DNA of 5,749 nt, taken from positions 1 through 5,749 of the forward strand of contig JBIJBU010000116.1 in NCBI GenBank assembly GCA_044345075.1, written 5' to 3'. A model generated the notes under the pieces. It was given only the letters and a program-made list of their open reading frames with translations. It was not told where the DNA came from and searched no databases. The stretch comes from CAIKZY01 sp044345075 (lineage in GTDB: Bacteria > Actinomycetota > Actinomycetes > S36-B12). Position numbers and translations under genes: made by a program. Shown here one piece after another: positions 1 to 5,175 of the stretch (position 1 is its first letter; the number at the start of each line of letters is the position of its first letter).

Positions 1-150
1 GTCGAAGGCGGCATCGACATCGGATTCGACGGATAGCGGAAGCGAGTACGACACCTCACCCGTGAACGGGTCGAGGACTTCCTGGGAAGACGGGCTAGAA
101 CCAACCGACGCTCGTGCGAGCAGTCGCTGGCGCAGCCCGCCATCGATCAT
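1..150 (-). CDS. Aldehyde dehydrogenase, succinate-semialdehyde dehydrogenase-like (partial, N-terminus only)
   Basis: Only the first 50 codons are present; the gene runs off the left edge with no stop. The reading frame opens at an ATG (150-148) that overlaps the TGA stop of guaB3 in an ATGA arrangement, so translation is probably coupled. Residues 25-50 contain V-L-D-P-F-T-G-E-V followed about ten residues later by the acidic D-V-D-A-A-F stretch. This matches the N-terminal NAD(P)-aldehyde dehydrogenase signature in which a 'P-x-TGE' turn precedes the first helix of the cofactor domain. The leader of about 25 residues, with an L-R-x-L-L-A-R segment, resembles actinobacterial GabD2-type succinate-semialdehyde dehydrogenases, which would oxidise succinate semialdehyde to succinate in the cytoplasm. 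The catalytic Cys and Glu lie outside the window, so family membership is fairly secure but substrate is a guess. It is probably the last visible gene of the merR-guaB-guaB3 unit. Confidence 0.72.
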   Translation of the reverse strand, partial: MIDGGLRQRLLARASVGSSPSSQEVLDPFTGEVSYSLPLSVESDVDAAFD

Positions 151-1256
151 GCGGTGATGACCATCTCGACGCGCTGGAATTCCTTGAGATCGCTGTAGCC
201 GGTGGTCGACATGGCCTTACGCAGTGCGCCCGCGATGTTCATCGTGCCGTCAGCGGTGCGCGAAGGACCATGCAGAATCTCGGCGAAGGTGCCCGACTGC
301 TTCATCACATTGCGGTCACCACGCGGGAGATCGCCATGCCAGGCCTCGGCGCCCCAGTGGGTGCCGCCGCCGGGTGCATCGGTTGCGCGAGCGAGCACTG
401 AGCCGACCATTGCCGCATCGGCGCCGCAGGCGAACGCCTTGACGATGTCGCCGCTGCGACCGGTGGAGCCGTCAGCGATGACGTGCACGTAACGGCCGCC
501 CGACTCGTCGAGGTAATCACGGCGAGCTGCTGCGACATCGGCGATAGCCGAGGCCATCGGCACGCGTACGCCGAGAACGTCAGCGGTGGTGTGCGAGGAA
601 CCGCCACCGAAGCCGACAAGCACGCCCGCTGCGCCGGTGCGCATGAGGTGAAGTGCAGCCTGGTACGTGGCGCAGCCACCCACGATGACGGGAACGTCGA
701 GCTCGTAGATGTACTGCTTGAGGTTCAGCGGGTTGTCGGATTCCGACACGTGCTCGGCCGACACCGTGGTGCCACGGATCACGATGAGGTCAGCACCAGC
801 GGCAGCAGCGCGCGGTGCGAGATCAGCGGTGGCCTGCGGGCTCATGCCCACGGCGAGGGTGATGCCGGTGGCCTTGATCTCAGCAATGCGCTGTGCCACG
901 AGATCAGCGTTGACCGGAGCCGAGTAGATCTCCTGCATGCGCGGGGTGACCTTGCCCGGATCAATTGAGGCGATCTCAGCGAGCAGTGCAGTGGGATCCT
1001 CGTACCGCGCCCACAGGCCCTCGGCGTTGAGAGTCGGCAACGTGCCCTGTGCGGCGAGTACCTGAGCACTGGCCGGGCTGACGACGGAATCCATCGGGGC
1101 CGCGATGAACGGCAGATCGAAGCGGTACGCGTCGATGTTCCAAACGGTCGACACCTCAGCCTGATCACGCGTACGGCGACTGGGTGCGATCGCGATCTCG
1201 TCGAAGGAGTACGCACGACGGGCGCGCTTCGCCCCGCCAATCAAGATGTCAGACAT
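147..1256 (-). CDS. guaB3: GuaB3-family IMP dehydrogenase-related protein
   Basis: A 369-residue cytoplasmic protein with the (beta/alpha)8 barrel of the IMPDH/GMP reductase superfamily but no CBS (Bateman) insert, which explains why it is about 130 residues shorter than GuaB. Visible landmarks are the N-terminal Y-S-F-D-E-I segment (16-21), the A-A-P-M-D-S core motif (52-57), the phosphate-loop region around 214-224, and the I-A-D-G-S-T-G-R-S-G-D-I nucleotide-phosphate motif (260-271). At the loop aligned with the GuaB GPGSIC-TT signature it reads G-F-G-G-G-S-S-H-T-T (215-224), so the nucleophilic cysteine position holds His222. Loss of this Cys is typical of the actinobacterial GuaB3 group as I recall it, and argues against ordinary IMP dehydrogenase or GMP reductase chemistry. 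Its true reaction is not established from sequence. The ATG lies 6 nt after the guaB stop, with an AGGA ribosome site overlapping that stop, so co-expression with guaB is very likely. Confidence 0.93.
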   Translation of the reverse strand: MSDILIGGAKRARRAYSFDEIAIAPSRRTRDQAEVSTVWNIDAYRFDLPFIAAPMDSVVSPASAQVLAAQGTLPTLNAEGLWARYEDPTALLAEIASIDPGKVTPRMQEIYSAPVNADLVAQRIAEIKATGITLAVGMSPQATADLAPRAAAAGADLIVIRGTTVSAEHVSESDNPLNLKQYIYELDVPVIVGGCATYQAALHLMRTGAAGVLVGFGGGSSHTTADVLGVRVPMASAIADVAAARRDYLDESGGRYVHVIADGSTGRSGDIVKAFACGADAAMVGSVLARATDAPGGGTHWGAEAWHGDLPRGDRNVMKQSGTFAEILHGPSRTADGTMNIAGALRKAMSTTGYSDLKEFQRVEMVITA

Positions 1257-1262
1257 GGGGTC

Positions 1263-2762
1263 CTATCGGCTGGAGTAGTTGGGGGCTTCGATGGTCATCT
1301 GGACGTCATGCGGATGACTTTCGCGAAGACCGGCGGCGGTGATGCGCACGAATGCGCCCTTCTCATGAAGCTCGGGGATCGTCGCTGCACCGGAGTAGCC
1401 CATCGAGGCACGCAGGCCACCGATCAGCTGATGCGCGACGTTATTCAGCGGGCCGCGGTAGGCCACGACACCTTCGATGCCCTCGGGCACGAGCTTGTCA
1501 TCGCTGAGGACGTCATCTTGGAAGTAGCGATCCTTGCTGTACGAACGCGCCTGGCCGCGGGACTGCATGGCACCGAGTGAGCCCATGCCGCGGTACGACT
1601 TGAACTGCTTGCCGTTGACGAACACGACATCACCGGGTGCTTCCTCGCATCCGGCGAGCAGTGAGCCGAGCATCACGGTGTCAGCGCCAGCCACGAGTGC
1701 CTTCGCGATATCGCCGGAGTACTGCAGGCCGCCATCGCCGATGACCGGCACACCTGCCGGGCGTGCAGCGAGCGATGCCTCGTAGATGGCCGAGACCTGG
1801 GGCACGCCGACGCCGGCGACGATGCGCGTGGTGCAGATCGAGCCCGGGCCAACACCGACCTTGATGCCGTCAGCGCCAGCATCGACGAGTGCCTGTGCTG
1901 CAGCGCGAGTAGCGACGTTGCCGCCGACGATGTCGATCTTGGTGGTCTTCTTGAGCAGGCGAACCATCTCGATCACTGCGCGCGAGTGGCCGTGCGCCGT
2001 GTCGACGATCAGGAAGTCAACGCCGGCTTCGATGAGTGCGTGCGCACGACGCTCGGAATCCTCACCGACACCCACAGCAGCGCCGACAACGAGACGACCT
2101 TCGGCATCCTTGGTGGCGTGCGGGTACTTGTCGCTCTTGACGAAGTCCTTCACCGTGAACAGGCCGCGCAGGCGCCCGTCGGAGTCAACGAGCGGAAGCT
2201 TCTCGACCTTCTTCTGCGCCAAGATGGCCAGTGCGTCGTCGGGTGCAATGCCCATCGGCGCGGTGACCAGCGGCATCGGGGTCATCACCTTCGACACCGG
2301 CACGCTCATGTCATCTTCAAAGCGCATGTCGCGGTTGGTGACGATGCCGACGAGCTTGCCGTCGGTATCGATCACCGGAACGCCGGAGATTCGGTAGCGA
2401 CCGCAGAGGCGATCGACATCACCGAGGGTGTCATTGGGCAGGCAGGTCACGGGGTTGTTCACCATGCCGGCCTCGGAGCGCTTGACGAGATCGACCTGAG
2501 CGGCTTGATCCTCAATCGGCAGGTTGCGGTGCAGAACACCGACACCGCCTTGGCGTGCCATCGCGATGGCCATCCGAGCCTCGGTGACGGTATCCATCGC
2601 GCTGGAGACGAGCGGCATCTTCACCGAGATATTGCGGGTGACCTTTGAGGTGGTGTCGACCTCGCTGGGTACGACATCAGATTCGCCCGGAAGGAGCAGG
2701 ACGTCGTCGAAGGTCAGCCCCAAGTAGGCGAACTTCTCAGGCAGGCCTTGGCGGGGATCCAT
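1263..2762 (-). CDS. guaB: Inosine-5'-monophosphate dehydrogenase (IMPDH)
   Basis: A 499-residue, full-length enzyme oxidising IMP to XMP with NAD+, the committed cytoplasmic step of guanine nucleotide synthesis. The barrel starts with L-T-F-D-D-V-L-L-L-P (16-25). Tandem CBS domains lie at about 103-157 and 165-215 and are expected to form the purine-nucleotide-sensing Bateman module. The catalytic loop G-P-G-S-I-C-T-T-R (305-313) carries Cys310. The D-G-G motif (343-345), the R-G-M-G-S-L-G-A-M segment (391-399) and the mobile flap with the Arg412-Tyr413 pair and Glu427 in P-E-G-I-E-G are all intact. A Glu rather than Gln there is the bacterial form. The ATG is preceded by GGAG only 4 nt away, a rather close ribosome site, but the N-terminus aligns with the family. 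The gene lies 35 nt after merR and 6 nt before guaB3, so there is no room for a guanine riboswitch in the gap. A promoter inside the merR coding region cannot be excluded. Confidence 0.98.
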   Translation of the reverse strand: MDPRQGLPEKFAYLGLTFDDVLLLPGESDVVPSEVDTTSKVTRNISVKMPLVSSAMDTVTEARMAIAMARQGGVGVLHRNLPIEDQAAQVDLVKRSEAGMVNNPVTCLPNDTLGDVDRLCGRYRISGVPVIDTDGKLVGIVTNRDMRFEDDMSVPVSKVMTPMPLVTAPMGIAPDDALAILAQKKVEKLPLVDSDGRLRGLFTVKDFVKSDKYPHATKDAEGRLVVGAAVGVGEDSERRAHALIEAGVDFLIVDTAHGHSRAVIEMVRLLKKTTKIDIVGGNVATRAAAQALVDAGADGIKVGVGPGSICTTRIVAGVGVPQVSAIYEASLAARPAGVPVIGDGGLQYSGDIAKALVAGADTVMLGSLLAGCEEAPGDVVFVNGKQFKSYRGMGSLGAMQSRGQARSYSKDRYFQDDVLSDDKLVPEGIEGVVAYRGPLNNVAHQLIGGLRASMGYSGAATIPELHEKGAFVRITAAGLRESHPHDVQMTIEAPNYSSR

Positions 2763-2797
2763 GCGACTCCGATGCAGATAGAGGTGATGCCCTAAGG

Positions 2798-3679
2798 CTA
2801 TCGCCCCACGACCTGCGCGATTCGGTTGACCGTTTCGGCCAGACTGCAGACCCGCTCAACCCCGGCCGGCGCCTCGCCCACCCAGCCCTGGCCACCGATG
2901 AGGAGGGTCGGAGCCGGGCGCATATCGGGCAGCTGCGCGACATCGGAGGCGTCGGCTGAGCCCGGGATCTGCGACCACATGAACACCACGGCCGGGCCAG
3001 TGCGCTTCATCGCATCGCCTAGAGCGCTGAACGGAACTCGGCGGCCCAGCATGCGCGCACCAATGCCGCGCTCGGCCAGGGTGTGATCGTCGCGATCGGT
3101 ACTGGCCAGGAGAACGCCGGTGATCTCGCGAGGTGAGGCGACTTCACGGGCACGCGTGGCCAGGGCGAACTCGATCGAGTCGCTCAGGATGTGCTCGACG
3201 TCGACGCCCTCGCCATTGGCCTCCCACGCATTGCCGATGCCGATCAGCACCGGCGCCAGCAGGGATTCCCAGGTGACGATGACGCCGACGGAGTCGAGGG
3301 ACTCGCGGATGATGCGCACGCAGGACTCACCATCGAGGGCGCGGGCTGCCCGGGCCAGTCCGCGGGCCGCCGGCGAGGCGCCGGGCGTGGGGATGATGGC
3401 ACCGCCTGCGGTCGAGGGTGCACTGGGCTCGATCTCGGTCAGGGTCAGGCAGGCAGCTGCGGCTTCGCCAGGGGTCACTCCGCTCACCACGAGGCGGCGC
3501 ATGTGCTCCAGGCGAGCGAGATCTGCATGTGAATAGCGCCGATGTGAGCCGGCTGAGTGCTCGGAGGGGCCAAGGCCATAGCGACGATCCCAGGTGCGCA
3601 AGGTGGCCGGGGCTATCCCGAGGCGGCGGGCGACCGCGGCAACGGTCAGGCCCGGCTCAGCCAGGGAATCAGCGCTCAT
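2798..3679 (-). CDS. MerR-family transcriptional regulator with cobalamin-binding-like (CarH/LitR-type) C-terminal region
   Basis: A 293-residue soluble regulator. Residues 11-80 form the MerR winged helix, with T-V-A-A-V-A-R-R-L (12-20), the L-R-T-W-D-R-R-Y-G-L core (27-36) and the H-R-R-Y-S wing (46-50). A Pro/Ala/Gly-rich linker (84-104) leads into a helical bundle (about 105-180) holding W152-x9-E162-H163, the Wx9EH signature of B12-dependent CarH/LitR photoreceptors. A Rossmann-like domain follows, with D197-x-H199-x-L-A, S236-x-I and G262-G263, resembling the DxHxxG/SxL/GG cobalamin pattern but with Ala for Gly and a shortened middle loop. His163 to His199 is 36 residues, very close to the spacing between the equivalent residues of Thermus CarH. 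Whether it binds cobalamin, or any ligand, is inferred. The ATG has an AGGAG 9 nt upstream. It is divergent from whiB and heads the guaB unit, so it may regulate itself, whiB and possibly guaB. Confidence 0.88.
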   Translation of the reverse strand: MSADSLAEPGLTVAAVARRLGIAPATLRTWDRRYGLGPSEHSAGSHRRYSHADLARLEHMRRLVVSGVTPGEAAAACLTLTEIEPSAPSTAGGAIIPTPGASPAARGLARAARALDGESCVRIIRESLDSVGVIVTWESLLAPVLIGIGNAWEANGEGVDVEHILSDSIEFALATRAREVASPREITGVLLASTDRDDHTLAERGIGARMLGRRVPFSALGDAMKRTGPAVVFMWSQIPGSADASDVAQLPDMRPAPTLLIGGQGWVGEAPAGVERVCSLAETVNRIAQVVGR

Positions 3680-3688
3680 GGGGGCATT

Positions 3689-3693
3689 CTCCT
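3689..3693 (-). promoter_or_regulatory. Ribosome binding site of the MerR-type gene
   Basis: AGGAG on the minus strand, ending 9 nt before the ATG at 3679-3677. It supports that start over downstream alternatives and leaves a leader of about 50 nt from the predicted promoter. Confidence 0.7.
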
Positions 3694-3736
3694 GGGCAGA
3701 GGCCGGTTACGCATCCTGAGAAGTGGCCTAGTTCAC

Positions 3737-3765
3737 ACATTATTCGAGTCAAAGTACTTGACCAA
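3737..3765 (-). promoter_or_regulatory. Predicted sigma70-type promoter of the merR-guaB-guaB3 unit
   Basis: On the minus strand TTGGTC (3765-3760) is followed after 17 nt by TAATGT (3742-3737), which fits the actinobacterial TAnnnT -10 consensus. Transcription would begin near 3730, about 50 nt before the ATG. The -35 box overlaps the -35 box of the opposing whiB promoter, and the inverted repeat at 3748-3762 fills most of the spacer. The spacing is a normal 17 nt, not the 19-20 nt seen at classical MerR-activated promoters, so repression is the more natural mode if the MerR protein binds here. This is a prediction from consensus only. Confidence 0.55.
3748..3762. promoter_or_regulatory. 15-bp inverted repeat GTCAA-N5-TTGAC, candidate operator
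   Basis: Arms GTCAA (3748-3752) and TTGAC (3758-3762) are perfect complements around the 5-nt spacer AGTAC. An internal 8-bp palindrome, AAGTACTT, covers 3752-3759. The site overlaps the -35 hexamers of both predicted divergent promoters, so a dimer bound here could block or balance both. The neighbouring MerR-type protein is the obvious candidate, but binding is inferred and the right arm also forms part of the whiB -35 box. Confidence 0.55.
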
Positions 3766-3787
3766 CTCATGAAGCGTTTTGTACTGT
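3758..3787 (+). promoter_or_regulatory. Predicted sigma70-type promoter of whiB
   Basis: TTGACC (3758-3763) and TACTGT (3782-3787) are separated by 18 nt and match the -35 TTGAC and -10 TAnnnT consensus of the actinobacterial housekeeping sigma factor well. Transcription would start near 3794, leaving a leader of about 52 nt. The -35 box is also the right arm of the inverted repeat at 3748-3762. Confidence 0.65.
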
Positions 3788-3836
3788 GAGGGCACACGAA
3801 CAGAACGCCTCACAAAAACCGCAGGATCGACCCCCT

Positions 3837-3841
3837 GGAGG
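3837..3841 (+). promoter_or_regulatory. Ribosome binding site of whiB
   Basis: GGAGG five nt before the ATG at 3847. This strong site fixes the start. The resulting N-terminus is the right length to place the first cysteine at residue 23, as in WhiB3. Confidence 0.85.
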
Positions 3842-3846
3842 ACGAC

Positions 3847-4185
3847 ATGGCTGACGTATCACGGCTCCCCGGCCCGAACGCCGATATTTGGGACTGGCAG
3901 ATGGACGGCGTATGCCGTGGCGAGGATCCGAACATCTTCTTCCACCCCGAGGGTGAGCGCGGAGCCGCTCGCGAGAACCGCCAGAACGCCGCCAAGGCCC
4001 TGTGCAACCGCTGCCCCGTCATCACCGAGTGCGCGGCCCATGCCCTCTCCGTGCGCGAGCCTTACGGCGTCTGGGGCGGCATGACCGAGGAAGAGCGCGA
4101 GGCGATCTACAGCCGTCGTCGCATCAGCGCCCAGACCTTCATCCCCGCGCCGGCAGCGCAGTCGACAGATCGAGTATCCGCCTAG
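3847..4185 (+). CDS. whiB3: WhiB-family Fe-S transcriptional regulator, WhiB3/WhiD subfamily
   Basis: A 112-residue cytoplasmic protein expected to hold an oxygen- and NO-sensitive [4Fe-4S] cluster and to act with the housekeeping sigma factor. The four ligands are Cys23, Cys53, Cys56 and Cys62 (C-x29-C-x2-C-x5-C), the positions I recall for Mycobacterium tuberculosis WhiB3. The G-V-W-G-G turn (74-78) that contacts sigma is intact, followed by an acidic T-E-E-E-R-E stretch and the basic S-R-R-R segment (89-92) used for DNA contact. The N-terminal L-P-G-P-N-A-D-I-W (7-15) is characteristic of the WhiB3/WhiD subfamily rather than WhiB1 or WhiB2. After the basic segment a tail of about 20 residues, rich in Ala, Pro and Ser, is probably disordered. 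WhiB3 in mycobacteria responds to intracellular redox state, and WhiD in Streptomyces is needed for spore maturation. Which role applies here is unknown. Location near guaB agrees with the subfamily call. Confidence 0.95.
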   Translation: MADVSRLPGPNADIWDWQMDGVCRGEDPNIFFHPEGERGAARENRQNAAKALCNRCPVITECAAHALSVREPYGVWGGMTEEEREAIYSRRRISAQTFIPAPAAQSTDRVSA

Positions 4186-4199
4186 CTCATGCACTCAGC

Positions 4200-4245
4200 A
4201 TTGCGATAGCCCCGTCTCTCCGGAGATCGGGGCTATCGCATTTTT
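4200..4245 (+). terminator. Intrinsic terminator of whiB
   Basis: A perfect 12-bp stem pairs 4203-4214 (GCGATAGCCCCG) with 4228-4239, with an extra T-A pair at 4202/4240, and is followed by TTTTT (4241-4245). The 13-nt loop contains the self-complementary core CTCCGGAG. It begins about 17 nt after the whiB stop. On the minus strand the same stem is not followed by a U-tract, so it is not a typical terminator for the convergent iclR gene, although iclR transcripts would read into it. Confidence 0.93.
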
Positions 4246-4311
4246 CGGAGCTAACGCACTTATCTGGACTTTCGCATCTAGCCGCCTTGGTTCGCACGGA
4301 GTAGAGGATGC

Positions 4312-5100
4312 CTACGGGCCGATCTCAGGCTTCCCACTGATGTCCGCCTCAATGGCTGCAGCCGACGACGCCAGCTTCGCTACCCATCCCGGAACCCGGG
4401 CTGGGTCAAAACGCACACTCGGCAATGACATGGAAATTCCGGCAATCGCTTCACCGGCCATGTTGCGCACGGGCACTCCGATAGCGACGACACCCGGCTC
4501 TGCCAAGCCCTGAGTCACGGCGAAGCCCCTCGTCTTGATCTTGCGCAGCTCGCGCTGCAGACGTCCAAGATCCGGTCGCTGATCGGGACGATCACTAAAT
4601 CTCTCATGCGAATACAGGGATTCCACCTGGTCACTGTTCAGCTGCGCCAACAAGACAAGCCCTCCTGTAACCAGATGCGCCGGGAAGGCCATTCCCTCGC
4701 GGTTGCCCACGCGAAGCTCCTGAGTGCACTCCACGGAAGCGATGAAACGCGCGGTATCACCGGTGCGAATGATGAGATTGAGTGACTCGTCGACGTCATC
4801 GACCATGATCGCCATGTGAGAAAGCGCCACCGCCCTCAGACGAGATGTTTCAGACTTCGAGTGAACGGCAATCTCAAGCACGGGCCCCGCGTGATACTCG
4901 CGCTGCTCGTTCTGCACCGCAAAGTCGCGGTAGACGAGCATCGCCAGCAATCGGTGGGCGGTGGAGCGCGCCACTCCTAGGCGCTCTGCCGCTTCCGTGA
5001 CGGATAGCCCTCCCTCGAGCTGGAGAATCGCAGCCAGGCGAAGAGCATGATCGACACTGCTGATGGCGTACGGCGGACGCTCCTTGGGCTGGCGGTTCAC
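4312..5100 (-). CDS. IclR-family transcriptional regulator (probable regulator of gentisate catabolism)
   Basis: A 262-residue regulator of usual IclR length. The N-terminal winged helix (about 12-72) shows A-I-S-S-V-D-H-A-L-R (12-21), the G-L-S-V-T-E-A-A-E-R-L-G turn (31-42) and the recognition helix A-R-S-T-A-H-R-L-L (44-52). The effector-binding domain (about 85-255) contains the R-G-F-A-V-T-Q-G-L-A-E-P-G segment (191-203), the V-V-A-I-G-V-P-V-R core (204-212) and the final strand A-G-I-S-M-S (220-225). The start codon is GTG (5100-5098), with only a weak AGG ribosome site upstream, and no better in-frame start is visible. It is divergent from a gentisate 1,2-dioxygenase gene with a 15-bp inverted repeat between them, the same layout as the IclR-type GenR of Corynebacterium glutamicum gentisate genes. 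Gentisate or a related aromatic acid as effector is therefore inferred from context. Confidence 0.92.
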   Translation of the reverse strand: MNRQPKERPPYAISSVDHALRLAAILQLEGGLSVTEAAERLGVARSTAHRLLAMLVYRDFAVQNEQREYHAGPVLEIAVHSKSETSRLRAVALSHMAIMVDDVDESLNLIIRTGDTARFIASVECTQELRVGNREGMAFPAHLVTGGLVLLAQLNSDQVESLYSHERFSDRPDQRPDLGRLQRELRKIKTRGFAVTQGLAEPGVVAIGVPVRNMAGEAIAGISMSLPSVRFDPARVPGWVAKLASSAAAIEADISGKPEIGP

Positions 5101-5131
5101 GCCGGCAGCCTATCGAGTGGTTCCTCAGTGC

Positions 5132-5146
5132 AGAATCAACTATTCT
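5132..5146. promoter_or_regulatory. 15-bp inverted repeat AGAAT-N5-ATTCT, candidate IclR operator
   Basis: Arms AGAAT (5132-5136) and ATTCT (5142-5146) are perfect complements around CAACT. The site lies in the 75-bp gap between the divergent iclR and dioxygenase genes and overlaps a TATTCT -10-like hexamer facing the dioxygenase. Its size and symmetry fit the short palindromes bound by IclR dimers. Binding is inferred. Confidence 0.55.
5141..5146 (+). promoter_or_regulatory. Possible -10 element for the gentisate dioxygenase gene
   Basis: TATTCT fits TAnnnT and would start transcription near 5153, about 23 nt before the GTG. No convincing -35 hexamer is found about 17 nt upstream, as is common for promoters that depend on an activator. 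It is buried in the right half of the inverted repeat. Confidence 0.35.
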
Positions 5147-5175
5147 TGAGAACGGAAAAGGGAAACACTTATCCC

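Noticed and set aside
483..968. A 161-codon plus-strand open frame opposite guaB3
   Set aside because: It is antisense to a full, well-conserved GuaB3 protein and has no ribosome site or domain.
1786..2648. Long plus-strand open frames (about 200-220 codons) opposite guaB
   Set aside because: Both lie fully within the intact guaB gene, have biased His/Arg/Ser-rich composition and lack any domain; they are shadow frames.
2763..2797. Possible guanine riboswitch or separate promoter before guaB
   Set aside because: The gap is only 35 nt, too short for a purine aptamer. I see no TTGAC/TAnnnT pair in it, only a closely spaced GGAG.
2796..2804. GGCTATCGC shared with the whiB terminator arm (4231-4239)
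   Set aside because: It is a single 9-mer at the merR stop with no partner arm to form a hairpin, so most likely chance.
3190..3535. Plus-strand frames of 113-138 codons opposite merR
   Set aside because: They are antisense to the helix bundle and linker of a recognisable regulator, with no motif of their own.
4200..4245. The whiB terminator acting in both directions for the convergent iclR gene
   Set aside because: On the minus strand the stem is followed by AATGCTGAG rather than a U-tract, so only the plus-strand call is supported.
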